64,000 nt of DNA from an uncultured Flavobacteriaceae bacterium (lineage in GTDB: Bacteria > Bacteroidota > Bacteroidia > Flavobacteriales > Flavobacteriaceae), in NCBI GenBank assembly GCA_943789365.1, contig CALSTV010000001.1, positions 1,488,001 through 1,552,000 on the forward strand. The letters run 5' to 3'. Positions within the stretch are counted from its first letter, which is position 1. Each line of letters begins with the position of its first letter. The translations under genes were made by a program, and so were the position numbers. The notes beneath the pieces were generated by a model. The model was not told the origin of the DNA. It saw nothing but the letters and a program-made list of their open reading frames with translations, and did no database searches. Positions 34,884 through 44,018 of this stretch are shown here, piece by piece.

Positions 34884-36302
34884 TTAATAGTGTAGTTTTA
34901 TATAATCGTCTGCTGTTAATTTGCCTTTTAAATTGCTAGGCACCTTGTTCCATTTTGAATTTCTATCTAAAGGGTGTAGTGTCGGTTTTAACAAAGGCAT
35001 TTTGTGATGTACTAAAAAGTCGTCTTGTGAAATCATCCAGGCTTCCAACACCTCTGCTAAGTGTTCTTTTTCCTTTTGGTAATTTTTGTTTTTTGCCAAA
35101 TTCTTCTTTTCATAAGGATCCGTTTTTAAGTCATATAGCTCTTCAAAAGGTTTTTTGGGAAAAGCTTTCGCTCCTTTTTCAATAAAGGCATTGACAAATT
35201 CATTGTCTCCTAAATTGTTTTCAACCACTTCTATCGAATTGTAGTTTCGAATATATTTGTATTGTTTGCCACGCACCATTCGTGAAGGAAACACCTTACA
35301 ATGTTGTATGTTTTGTTTGGTGGCAATTCCAAAAATATAATCGTGAATCGATGCTTCCTCTCCCTGAAGTGTTCTATAAAAACTCTTCCCATCTAAATAA
35401 TCTGGTATGGGTACATCTATAATGTCTAAAAAGGTAGGCAGTATATCTATTAAGGAAACCAAAGTATTTGAGGCTGAATTCGCCTTTATTTTCCCAGGCC
35501 ATTTTACAACAAGTGGCACTCTGAGTCCTGGCTCTGAGACACCCCATTTTCCCGAAATACCGTGATCTGATGCATAGACGAATACACTGTTTTTCTCGAG
35601 TTTGTACTTGTCTACCATGGCTACTATCTTTTCCAATTGCGCATTGTCATTTTTTATGTTTTGGTAATAACCGGTTTTATACGCAGCAGGCTTGTGCGAA
35701 GTATACGGCAATTTAAAAATGTCATTTGCTGTATATTCAGTTTCCTTAGCATAGGGACCATGAGGATAGTCTGAAGCGATAAATAAACAAAACGGTTTGG
35801 TCGCTTCTTTTAAGTAGGTATCGATATCTTCTAAAGGCAAAAAACGATGATTAACGGAAGGAAAGTAATGTGTCCAATCAAAAACATCGTTGGGTTTTAC
35901 ATGGCTTTTTCCTGCTAACACAACTTCATAGCCCGCCTCTTTTAAATAAGTCGTCACACTGGAAACGGACGGTTTTACTCCAATATGATTTGCAAAACAA
36001 CCATTTTTAATTGCGTACAACCCTGTATATATTTGAGAACGACTTGGCGCACAGATGGATTGTGCTACATAGGCGTTTTGAAAACGCATGCCTTCTTTTG
36101 CCAGTTTATCCACTGCAGGTGTATATACCTTTGGATTTCCATAGCAGCCATAGTCTAGCTGATCTTGATCATCTGCTAGGTAGAAAATAAAATTAGGGGT
36201 AGGTTTTTTGTTCGATTTCACAACAAATGTATGCTGAACACTTGCACTCAACAAAAAGGTTGACAGGATAACTAGACACAAGGACATAGTTGATTTTTTC
36301 AT
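34884..36302 (-). CDS. Sulfatase (S1 family), first gene of the xylan operon
   Basis: The protein has 472 residues from the ATG at 36302; the frame extends to 36329. The 36302 start gives a clean signal peptide (MKKSTMSLCLVILSTFLLSA), and a TAATTTTG promoter-like box overlaps 36327-36334, which would put the longer start outside the transcript. FIFYLADDQDQLDYGCYGNP and Cys84-A-P-S-R with QIYTGLYAIKNG identify the family. YASDHGISGKWGVSEPG is the second metal motif. It heads a likely ten-gene operon running to 22733. Confidence 0.87.
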   Translation of the reverse strand: MKKSTMSLCLVILSTFLLSASVQHTFVVKSNKKPTPNFIFYLADDQDQLDYGCYGNPKVYTPAVDKLAKEGMRFQNAYVAQSICAPSRSQIYTGLYAIKNGCFANHIGVKPSVSSVTTYLKEAGYEVVLAGKSHVKPNDVFDWTHYFPSVNHRFLPLEDIDTYLKEATKPFCLFIASDYPHGPYAKETEYTANDIFKLPYTSHKPAAYKTGYYQNIKNDNAQLEKIVAMVDKYKLEKNSVFVYASDHGISGKWGVSEPGLRVPLVVKWPGKIKANSASNTLVSLIDILPTFLDIIDVPIPDYLDGKSFYRTLQGEEASIHDYIFGIATKQNIQHCKVFPSRMVRGKQYKYIRNYNSIEVVENNLGDNEFVNAFIEKGAKAFPKKPFEELYDLKTDPYEKKNLAKNKNYQKEKEHLAEVLEAWMISQDDFLVHHKMPLLKPTLHPLDRNSKWNKVPSNLKGKLTADDYIKLHY

Positions 36303-36326
36303 GTTTTTTAAATTAGAAAAGTTACT

Positions 36327-36383
36327 CAAAATTACATTCCAACTTCTAAAAAGACTAACACTTTTGAGGATTGTACTAGTACA
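36327..36383 (-). promoter_or_regulatory. Possible promoter of the xylan operon and 12-bp palindrome
   Basis: On the minus strand, TAATTTTG lies at 36327-36334, without a good TTG. Upstream of it TGTACTAGTACA (36372-36383) is a perfect 12-bp palindrome. It is a candidate binding site for the divergent hybrid regulator. The 36330-36557 gap holds no gene. Confidence 0.4.
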
Positions 36384-36502
36384 TTTCAGTCAAAACACCT
36401 GAATTAATCTTTTTAACACTTAACTGATTGTGTTTTGGTTCTTAAATTAGGAGGAATCACCATTAGTTAAATTACTCTAAGAGAATTTTTCCAGATTCAA
36501 AA

Positions 36503-36532
36503 TTGACACTAATTCATATTGTGTTACATTTA
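36503..36532 (+). promoter_or_regulatory. Putative promoter of the hybrid regulator
   Basis: TTG at 36503-36505, a 19-bp spacer and TACATTTA at 36525-36532 match the Bacteroidota consensus except for the last base. The leader to the TTG start codon would be about 20 nt. Confidence 0.45.
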
Positions 36533-36557
36533 CTAAACAAACCAAACCCCAGTTAAT

Positions 36558-39500
36558 TTGAATTCAATTCTTCGTTTTCTATGTTGCTTTTTAGTTTGTT
36601 CTCCAATGTTACTTTCACAGGAGAAATTTGAGGAGCTAACATTTAACGCTGTAAACTCTAACATGAGTTCTAGGGCAATAACAACCATTGTTAGAGATGA
36701 CCAAGGTTTTATTTGGATTGGAACTTATGGCGATGGCTTGTATAAATTTGATGGCATAGACACTGAAAACTACAGCTACAATTGGAACGACACTAAATCG
36801 CTAAACAGCTCGAAAGTTGAAGTCTTGTTTGTAGATAGTAAAAATCAAATGTGGGTGGGAACCGACGAAGGACTGAATCTTTACGACAGGAATTCAAATG
36901 CATTTATTTCTATTCCTTTTGACACAAAAAACAAGAAAGTACCGGTTCATGCGATTGCAGAAACCGATGACAAACAATTGTTGATTGGCACCCATATGCA
37001 CGGCCTTTTTTCTGTGAATCTTGAAAACAGAAATGTTGGTAAAATTTCTTCAACACAAAACCAAACTTTCCAATATTTTGAAATAAACGCCATTTTAAAA
37101 ACGAGAAAAGGCGGTATTTTACTCGGCACAAACAAAGGAGTGTTTTCCTATATACCTTCTGAAAACTCCTACAAATACGCCATTTTTGAAACTTTAAAAG
37201 GAAAGGATTCGATAGTAGCACCTATTGAGAGTATGATTGCCATAAAAAATAAATTATGGTTAGGTACAAATGCAGAAGGTTTGATAGAAATAAAAACCGA
37301 CCCCACCAATCACTACCAACTAAAACAACATCGAATTACCAACAAACGCATCCTTACTATGGCGCAAAACAAAGAAGGCTTGCTCTTTTGTGGTACGGAG
37401 AATGATGGATTATTTGCGATAGCAAAGGAAGGTGAAACGGTAAAAAACTACCAGTACAAGTCTTCAGATAAATACGGTCTCAAATCGAATTCCATTTGGT
37501 CGCTGTTTATCGACCCCGAAGATAGAATGTGGGTAGGTTATTACAACAATGGCTTGGACGTTGTAGATAAAAATTACAGTAAATTTAAACAGATTGAAAG
37601 CATTGCAAATCAGCCTCAATCTTTAAATGCAAGTTCAGTAACCGCTATTGCAAAGGACAAAAACGAAAGACTTTGGATTGGAACCATTGAAGGAGGTGTC
37701 GATGTATACGATTTAAAAAACAACACATTCACCCATCTTGTAAACCAAAAAAACAAGATTGCTAAAGGACTCAAAAGTTTAGATGTGCAAACTGTATTTA
37801 TAGACAGTCGCCAAAATATTTGGGTGGGTACATGGAGTTCAGGTCTCTATTTCTTAAAAAATGGCAGCGAGCAATTTGTAAATTGGAATTTGAGCAATAG
37901 CCGTCTCAAGTCGAATAGAATACTCACTTTTGATGAAGATTCTAAGGGTCTTATTTGGATTGGCTCTTTTGGAAGCGGAGTGTATTCGTACAACCCAACA
38001 CAAAACCAACTTACACATTATAATTCTGATTCATTTGCTGCTTTAAACATCCATTCAGGATACGTCCGCAAACTTTTAGTCGATGCCAACGATCATATCG
38101 TATTGGGTACACGCAAAGGCTTGTACAAAATAAAAAAAACAAACGGGAGTTACGAGGTAAGCGCTCTTAATAATAACATTAGAAATCGTTTGCAAGAAAA
38201 TAGAAGTCAGTATATCATCACTTCAATTTTTGAAGACAGTCAAAATAAGTTATGGCTAGGTACAGATGGATATGGTCTCTGTGTTTACGACGCAAAAAAT
38301 GAGAATGTAACTTGGTTCAATCAAACAAACGGCCTTATTCACAGCACTGTTGGTTGTATCACAGAGGCAGACAATGGGTCGATCTGGATTGGAGGTAATA
38401 GAGGGCTTTCAGAATTAAATCCTAGTACACAGACCTTCATCAATTACAATAGTCAAGACGGACTCCTGTCTAACAATTTTAATTACAATGCCGTTTTTAA
38501 AAACAGCAATGGAGATCTTTATTTTGGAAACTATGGAGGTATCAACTACTTCAACCCCAAAAACAGCAATCGGAACAAACTAAAACCTCAAGTGTACCTC
38601 ACCGGGTTAAAGTTATTTAACAAACCCGTTACACCTACAACCGAAAATACACCTTTGGAAAAACACATTTCCGAAACACAGGAAATTACGCTGAAACACG
38701 ACCAGTCTGTTTTTACCATAGAGTATGTAGGAATCAATTATACCCATACAGAACAGAACCATTATGCATACTATCTAGAAGGTTTTGAAAAAACATGGAA
38801 TTATGTAAACTCAAACAGAACGGCAACCTATACAAATATTCGTCCTGGAACCTATACCTTTAAAGTAAAAGCTGCAAATAATGATGGTGTTTGGAATGAA
38901 ACCCCCACAACACTTCGCATTCGGGTTTTACCTCCTTGGTGGAAGAGTCATATTGCTATTGTACTATACATATTAGCGCTCTTGGGATTGAGCTATTTTG
39001 TTCGTCGATTTAAAAACGAACGCGAAAACAAAAAGAGAATTATAAAAAATCAACAGGAAGAACGCAAACAAATTGAAGTTCTAAATGCTAAAAAAATACA
39101 GTTCTTTACGAATATTTCTCATGAATTCAGAACACCTTTAACGCTAATTTTAAATCCTTTGGAAGACATCCTCGACAATGCTACATTACAACTTCCTCCC
39201 GAGGTGAAAGAGAAACACCAAACGATACATAAAAACACCAAAAGATTATCGCGATTGATCGATGAACTGATGGACTTTAGAAAGTTACAGTTCAATAAAA
39301 TGACTTTAAAAGCATCAAAAATTCAAACAAACACCTTTGTCTCAGAAGTTGCGAGCTATTTTGAGGAAGAAGCACTGCAAAGAAACATTATTCTTTCTGT
39401 GGAACCCGATGAACACATGAAGGAACTTTGGGCAGATCCTTCCATGCTGGAAAAAATCATTTTTAACATCCTTTCTAATGCCTTTAAAGCGACTCCAGAA

Positions 39501-40682
39501 AACGGAATGGTTACTGTTAAAATCAGTACTTCAAATGAACCTGTACTACTACCCCTAATCGATAAAAACACTCCCTTACCTGCCGTTGAAATTACTATTA
39601 AGGATACGGGAACGGGAATCAAACAAGAAAACCTGTCCAAAATATTTGAACGTTTTTATCAAGCCAAAGAAATGGATAAACAATACTATGGCGGTACTGG
39701 AATTGGGCTTGAGGTAGTTAGAAGTTTTGTGGATTTACACAAAGGAAAAATTTTGGTAAACAGTAAAGAAAATATTGGAACTCAATTTATACTCTATTTC
39801 CCACAAGGAAACAAGCATTTCGACCCTACCGAAATTGTAACAAACGGGATAGAACACAGCATACAAAAAAACAAAAAAACGGAAGTACCTATTCCTGTCT
39901 CAGAAGAGAAGGGACCCAAAAAGACAAAAAAATCTTTACTCATTGTTGAAGACAACACAGAACTTAGAAACTACCTCAAAAAAGAATTGCAAAATGAGTA
40001 CACACTGTTTACAGCAGAAAATGGAAAGCAAGGTTTTGACAAGGCAAACAAAGCCATCCCAGATTTAATCATTACCGATGTCATGATGCCAATAATGGAT
40101 GGCTATGAGTTCTGTGCGAAGATTAAACAAGACCTAAAAACAAGTCATATCCCACTACTGATGCTCACTGCTAAAGGAATGGAAGCAGACCGAATTAAAG
40201 GAATTGATGCGGGGGCAGATGTTTATATGAACAAGCCCTTTAATATGAAAATACTACGTTCACACCTCAAACAACTCATTACAAGTAGACAAGTTTTATT
40301 TACCAAGTATTTTAACGGTGTGAGTGAAAACAAAATAACGGATAACACAACGTCTTTAGATAAACAATTTATTACTAAAGTACTCGATTATATCCATGAA
40401 AACCTAAGCGATCCTAAATTGAATGTCGAAAATTTAGCCGAAGAATTATTACTGAGCCGTAGTAAACTCTACAGAAAAATTAAGGCACTTACGGGCGATA
40501 CTGCCAATGAATTCTTACGAAAAGTACGCCTTGAAAAAGCAAAACAATTGATTGAAACTACAGAAGACACCATAAGTGAGGTATGTTATCAGGTAGGGTT
40601 TTCTTCTCCTTCCTATTTTACAAAGTGCTTCAAAAAACATTTTGACGTACTACCCACAGAAATAAGACCCCACAAAAAATAA
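36558..40682 (+). CDS. Hybrid two-component system regulator (HTCS)
   Basis: The single 1374-residue protein has a signal peptide ending MLLSQE and a double beta-propeller sensor of Reg_prop repeats (WIGTYGDGLYKFDG, MWVGTDEGLNLYD, LWIGTIEGGVDVYD and more). A Y_Y_Y domain lies near 720-790, and one membrane helix near 799-815. A histidine kinase follows (NISHEFRTPLTLI, His855; ATPase motifs DTGTGIKQENL and GGTGIGLEVV). A receiver has Asp1174 in TDVMMPIMDGYEF, and the C-terminus is an AraC-type HTH. The start codon is TTG: a stop lies at 36534-36536 in frame and no ATG comes before the signal peptide. It should sense a glycan fragment in the periplasm and activate the divergent xylan operon, and perhaps the xyl genes. 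Confidence 0.92.
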   Translation: MNSILRFLCCFLVCSPMLLSQEKFEELTFNAVNSNMSSRAITTIVRDDQGFIWIGTYGDGLYKFDGIDTENYSYNWNDTKSLNSSKVEVLFVDSKNQMWVGTDEGLNLYDRNSNAFISIPFDTKNKKVPVHAIAETDDKQLLIGTHMHGLFSVNLENRNVGKISSTQNQTFQYFEINAILKTRKGGILLGTNKGVFSYIPSENSYKYAIFETLKGKDSIVAPIESMIAIKNKLWLGTNAEGLIEIKTDPTNHYQLKQHRITNKRILTMAQNKEGLLFCGTENDGLFAIAKEGETVKNYQYKSSDKYGLKSNSIWSLFIDPEDRMWVGYYNNGLDVVDKNYSKFKQIESIANQPQSLNASSVTAIAKDKNERLWIGTIEGGVDVYDLKNNTFTHLVNQKNKIAKGLKSLDVQTVFIDSRQNIWVGTWSSGLYFLKNGSEQFVNWNLSNSRLKSNRILTFDEDSKGLIWIGSFGSGVYSYNPTQNQLTHYNSDSFAALNIHSGYVRKLLVDANDHIVLGTRKGLYKIKKTNGSYEVSALNNNIRNRLQENRSQYIITSIFEDSQNKLWLGTDGYGLCVYDAKNENVTWFNQTNGLIHSTVGCITEADNGSIWIGGNRGLSELNPSTQTFINYNSQDGLLSNNFNYNAVFKNSNGDLYFGNYGGINYFNPKNSNRNKLKPQVYLTGLKLFNKPVTPTTENTPLEKHISETQEITLKHDQSVFTIEYVGINYTHTEQNHYAYYLEGFEKTWNYVNSNRTATYTNIRPGTYTFKVKAANNDGVWNETPTTLRIRVLPPWWKSHIAIVLYILALLGLSYFVRRFKNERENKKRIIKNQQEERKQIEVLNAKKIQFFTNISHEFRTPLTLILNPLEDILDNATLQLPPEVKEKHQTIHKNTKRLSRLIDELMDFRKLQFNKMTLKASKIQTNTFVSEVASYFEEEALQRNIILSVEPDEHMKELWADPSMLEKIIFNILSNAFKATPENGMVTVKISTSNEPVLLPLIDKNTPLPAVEITIKDTGTGIKQENLSKIFERFYQAKEMDKQYYGGTGIGLEVVRSFVDLHKGKILVNSKENIGTQFILYFPQGNKHFDPTEIVTNGIEHSIQKNKKTEVPIPVSEEKGPKKTKKSLLIVEDNTELRNYLKKELQNEYTLFTAENGKQGFDKANKAIPDLIITDVMMPIMDGYEFCAKIKQDLKTSHIPLLMLTAKGMEADRIKGIDAGADVYMNKPFNMKILRSHLKQLITSRQVLFTKYFNGVSENKITDNTTSLDKQFITKVLDYIHENLSDPKLNVENLAEELLLSRSKLYRKIKALTGDTANEFLRKVRLEKAKQLIETTEDTISEVCYQVGFSSPSYFTKCFKKHFDVLPTEIRPHKK

Positions 40683-40695
40683 AAGGAATTTTAAA

Positions 40696-40809
40696 ATGAC
40701 AGCCCAAAATAAAATTCGATATTTACGCATCGAACAGGGTGCACACAACCTATTTTGGACCCATCCTGAAATTATAGATTCCATTTGGGAATTTTTTCAA
40801 CGCTTTTAA
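40696..40809 (+). pseudogene. C-terminal fragment of an alpha/beta-hydrolase-like protein
   Basis: The 37-codon frame reads TAQNKIRYLRIEQGAHNLFW, then THPEIIDSIWEFFQRF and a stop. The EQGAH followed by a helix with FF is the usual end of alpha/beta hydrolases, including carbohydrate esterases, where the His is catalytic. Only the tail remains. It starts 14 bp after the HTCS gene and could be the relic of an esterase gene deleted from the locus. The rest of the 40683-41028 gap holds the xylB promoter and the perfect palindrome TTATCGATAA (40843-40852). Confidence 0.4.
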
Positions 40810-40842
40810 TTACTCATAATTTACGTAAACCTTTAAGTAAGA

Positions 40843-40852
40843 TTATCGATAA
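40843..40852. promoter_or_regulatory. Palindrome with central CG, candidate LacI-type operator
   Basis: TTATCGATAA is a perfect palindrome centred on CG, the hallmark of LacI-family operators. It lies about 130 bp upstream of the xylB promoter, far for direct repression, so the role is speculative. Confidence 0.25.
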
Positions 40853-40972
40853 AAACAGAAAAACAACTTTAATACCTGTATTTCAAGTTGTTATATTGTT
40901 TTTTGTTCTTTTTTCACTAGTATTCGAAATAAAGAAATACAGTTCAAAATAAGCCCCTTTTTTTTAAATTTA

Positions 40973-41002
40973 TTGACAAATATGGGGGTTACTTTATCTT
41001 TG
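40973..41002 (+). promoter_or_regulatory. Promoter of the xylBA genes
   Basis: TTG at 40973-40975, a 19-bp spacer and TATCTTTG at 40995-41002 match the TTG/TAnnTTTG consensus. Transcription would start near 41009, leaving a leader of about 20 nt before the TTG start codon of xylB. Confidence 0.7.
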
Positions 41003-41028
41003 TTTTACACAATTTAAAACACCCTCTT

Positions 41029-42507
41029 TTGTATTATATAGGATTCGACATAGGAAGTTCGTCTGTAAAAGTTGCCATCGTACATGCGCAGACAGGAGAA
41101 AAACTAGCAGCAGTTCATGAACCACAAGAAGAAATGGCTATCACAGCCCTACATTCCGATTGGGCAGAACAAGATTCTGATATGTGGTGGCAATATACTT
41201 GTATGGCTACAAAGCGCGCTATTAAAGAATCGAATATCGATGCGACCAAAATTACAGGAATCGGTATTTCGTATCAAATGCACGGTTTGGTTGTTGTTGA
41301 CAAACAAGGAAAACCCCTTAGAGATTCTATTATTTGGTGCGACAGTCGAGCTGTTGAAATTGGAAACAATGCTTTTGACGAGATTGGAAATTCTACTTGC
41401 GCTCGTAAGCTTTTGAACGCTCCAGGAAACTTTACGGCTTCAAAACTTAAATGGGTACGCGATAATGAACCAGACGTGTACTCAAAAATTCATAAGTATA
41501 TGTTACCAGGCGATTATATTGCCTACAAACTAACAGGCGTGTTTAATACCACCAAAAACGGTTTATCTGAAGGGATTCTTTGGGATTATGAGTCGGACAC
41601 CTTAGCTCATTTTTTATTGGAACATTATGGAATTGATCCTTCTTTGACACCAGACATTGTGGAAAATTTCACAAACCAAGGTTCGGTAAATGAAAAGGGA
41701 GCTGCTCAAAGCGGATTGCCTATAGGCGCAACTGTAAATTACCGAGCAGGTGATCAACCCAATAACGCACTTTCATTGAACGTGTTCAACCATGGTGAGG
41801 TTGCGGCTACCGGTGGAACTTCCGGAGTAATCTACGCAGTTACAAATTCCTTACAATCTAAAGAGTCTTCAAGAATAAATAATTTTGCACATGTGAATTA
41901 CACCAAAGAAAATCCAATTCTTGGAAAGTTGATGTGTATCAATGGATCGGGTATTCAGTACCGATGGATGAAAGACAATTTAGCAGCCAATACCTATGAA
42001 GAAATGAACCTAAAAGCCGAAGAAGTTCCTGTAGGATCCGATGGTTTGGTTATCATTCCGTTTGGAAATGGAGCTGAAAGAATTTTAAATAATAAAAATG
42101 TAGGTTCACACTATTGCAACCTTAATTTCAATAAGCATTCAGATGGACATATGTATCGTGCAGCCCTAGAAGGCATCGCTTTTTCTTTTGTATATGGAAT
42201 GGACATTCTGAAAAACGACAATGCAGTTATCAATGTTATCAGAGCTGGAAATGACAATCTTTTCCGTTCTGAAATTTTCTCAAATACGGTCGCTACCCTA
42301 ATCGGTCATGAAATCGAAATTTACAATACTACTGGATCTGTCGGTGCAGCCAGAGCAGCTGGTTTAACCGACGGTGACTTTAAAAAGTTTGGAGACAATA
42401 TTACTCAAAATGACCATGTTATGACCTATATGCCTCTAAATAACAAGGAACCCTATTTGGAAGCATATACCCAATGGAAAAAAGAACTCGAAAACTTGTT
42501 GGGATGA
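41029..42507 (+). CDS. xylB: Xylulokinase
   Basis: The 492-residue FGGY-family kinase starts YYIGFDIGSSSVKVAIVHAQ. It has QMHGLVVVD and SIIWCDSRA, the DYIAYKLTG segment, and GDQPNNALSLN with GEVAATGGTSGV in the second domain. It phosphorylates D-xylulose to D-xylulose 5-phosphate with ATP in the cytoplasm. The only start that keeps the first strand is TTG at 41029, which suits the short leader from the promoter at 40973-41002. It is followed by xylA after 115 bp. Confidence 0.9.
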   Translation: MYYIGFDIGSSSVKVAIVHAQTGEKLAAVHEPQEEMAITALHSDWAEQDSDMWWQYTCMATKRAIKESNIDATKITGIGISYQMHGLVVVDKQGKPLRDSIIWCDSRAVEIGNNAFDEIGNSTCARKLLNAPGNFTASKLKWVRDNEPDVYSKIHKYMLPGDYIAYKLTGVFNTTKNGLSEGILWDYESDTLAHFLLEHYGIDPSLTPDIVENFTNQGSVNEKGAAQSGLPIGATVNYRAGDQPNNALSLNVFNHGEVAATGGTSGVIYAVTNSLQSKESSRINNFAHVNYTKENPILGKLMCINGSGIQYRWMKDNLAANTYEEMNLKAEEVPVGSDGLVIIPFGNGAERILNNKNVGSHYCNLNFNKHSDGHMYRAALEGIAFSFVYGMDILKNDNAVINVIRAGNDNLFRSEIFSNTVATLIGHEIEIYNTTGSVGAARAAGLTDGDFKKFGDNITQNDHVMTYMPLNNKEPYLEAYTQWKKELENLLG

Positions 42508-42569
42508 TGAGGGTTGATAGGAGCAGGAAGAGAGAAGTGAAGAGTTAGGAGTAATAAGTAAGTAGAAAA

Positions 42570-42597
42570 AGCCGAAAGCCGAAAGCAAATAGCAGAA
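42570..42597. repeat. Degenerate 7-bp tandem repeat between xylB and xylA
   Basis: Four 7-mers (agccgaa, agccgaa, agcaaat, agcagaa) lie in a purine-rich, partly repetitive 115-bp spacer. The style recalls the 8-bp arrays at 3062 and 4362. It may simply be slippage-derived spacer. Confidence 0.5.
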
Positions 42598-42622
42598 AGT
42601 TAAACATAAAAAAATCAATCGT

Positions 42623-43954
42623 ATGTCAAAATTAACAATCGGAAGTAAAGAATACTTCAAAGGAATTGGAGAGATTAAATTCGAAGGAAAATATTCAAAA
42701 AATCCTTTAGCCTATAAATACTACAATCCAGATCAAATCGTTGCAGGAAAAACGATGCGTGAACACTTTAAATTTTCTGTTGCATATTGGCATACCTTCT
42801 GTGGTCAAGGGTCGGATCCATTTGGTCCTGGGACACAAAATTTTGAGTGGGATCAGCATTCAGATCCATTACAAGCAGCCAAAGACAAGGCAGATGCCGC
42901 TTTTGAGTTTATCACCAAAATGGGATTCGACTATTACTGTTTCCACGATTTTGATTTGATTCAAGAAGGCGCAACTTTTGAAGTGTCTGAAGCGCGTTTA
43001 AAAGAAATTGTGGCCTATTTAAAAGAAAAACAAGCAGCTTCTGGTGTAAAATTATTATGGGGAACTGCCAACTGCTTCTCCAATCCAAGATATATGAATG
43101 GTGCGGCTACCAATCCTAATTTTGATGTGCTTGCCAGAGCCGGGGGTCAAATAAAATTAGCCTTGGATGCAACTATGGAATTGGGCGGTGAAAACTATGT
43201 GTTTTGGGGAGGTAGAGAAGGTTATATGTCTTTACTAAATACCGATATGGGCCGTGAGTTAGACCATATGGGACAGTTTTTAGGCTTGGCAAAGGACTAT
43301 GCACGTGGTAAAGGTTTTAAAGGGAATTTCTTTATTGAACCAAAGCCAATGGAACCTACCAAACATCAATATGATTTTGATGCTGCAACGGTTGTTGGTT
43401 TCTTAAACAAACACAATTTGCAAGACGATTTTAAAATTAACTTAGAGGTAAATCACGCTACCTTAGCAAGTCATACCATGCAACATGAAATGGATGTAGC
43501 CGCTCAAGCAGGTATGCTCGGAAGCATTGACGCGAACCGTGGAGATTACCAAAACGGATGGGATACGGATCAGTTTCCTAACAATATTCAAGAAACCGCA
43601 GAAGCCATGTTGGTATTTTTACAAGCCGGTGGGTTGCAAGGTGGCGGTGTAAACTTTGACGCCAAAATCCGTAGAAATTCAACAGACTTAGAAGACGTAT
43701 TCTTAGCACATATTGGAGGTGCAGATACCTTTGCTAGAGGATTGTTGGTTGCTGAAAAAATTATGCAAGAATCAGACTATAAAGCCTTGAGAGAAAAACG
43801 CTACAGTTCTTTTGATACGGGTAAAGGAAAAGAGTTTGAAGAAGGTAAATTATCTTTTGAAGATTTATACAAAATCGCCAAAGACAATGGAGAGTTGCCA
43901 AGTATTAGTGGTAAACAAGAGTTGTTTGAAAATATAGTTAACCAACATATTTAA
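42623..43954 (+). CDS. xylA: Xylose isomerase
   Basis: The 443-residue protein is full length for a class II xylose isomerase. It has VAYWHTFCGQGSDPFGPGT (the catalytic His), the YYCFHDFDL strand, FWGGREGYMSLLNTD, and the metal-binding FFIEPKPMEPTKHQYDFD and EVNHATLASHTMQHE. SIDANRGDYQNGWDTDQFP completes the signature. It converts D-xylose to D-xylulose in the cytoplasm using Mg or Mn. The ATG is unambiguous. A strong terminator follows directly. Confidence 0.95.
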   Translation: MSKLTIGSKEYFKGIGEIKFEGKYSKNPLAYKYYNPDQIVAGKTMREHFKFSVAYWHTFCGQGSDPFGPGTQNFEWDQHSDPLQAAKDKADAAFEFITKMGFDYYCFHDFDLIQEGATFEVSEARLKEIVAYLKEKQAASGVKLLWGTANCFSNPRYMNGAATNPNFDVLARAGGQIKLALDATMELGGENYVFWGGREGYMSLLNTDMGRELDHMGQFLGLAKDYARGKGFKGNFFIEPKPMEPTKHQYDFDAATVVGFLNKHNLQDDFKINLEVNHATLASHTMQHEMDVAAQAGMLGSIDANRGDYQNGWDTDQFPNNIQETAEAMLVFLQAGGLQGGGVNFDAKIRRNSTDLEDVFLAHIGGADTFARGLLVAEKIMQESDYKALREKRYSSFDTGKGKEFEEGKLSFEDLYKIAKDNGELPSISGKQELFENIVNQHI

Positions 43955-43962
43955 TGGAAATA

Positions 43963-43998
43963 AGGGTGTTAAATGAAATTAACACCCTGCTTTTTTTT
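43963..43998 (+). terminator. Intrinsic terminator between xylA and the sugar porter
   Basis: AGGGTGTTAA (43963-43972) pairs perfectly with TTAACACCCT (43979-43988) across a 6-nt loop, followed by GC and eight Ts. The porter starts 20 bp later with no promoter of its own visible, so its expression may depend on read-through. Confidence 0.85.
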
Positions 43999-44018
43999 AA
44001 CACTACAAACAACAAACC

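Noticed and set aside
22700-36302. SusC/SusD pair
   Set aside because: No TonB-dependent receptor or SusD-type lipoprotein was found in any frame with real coding character.
43963-44000. Riboswitch ahead of the sugar porter
   Set aside because: The structure is a simple stem with a T-tract, a terminator; no aptamer-like leader is present.
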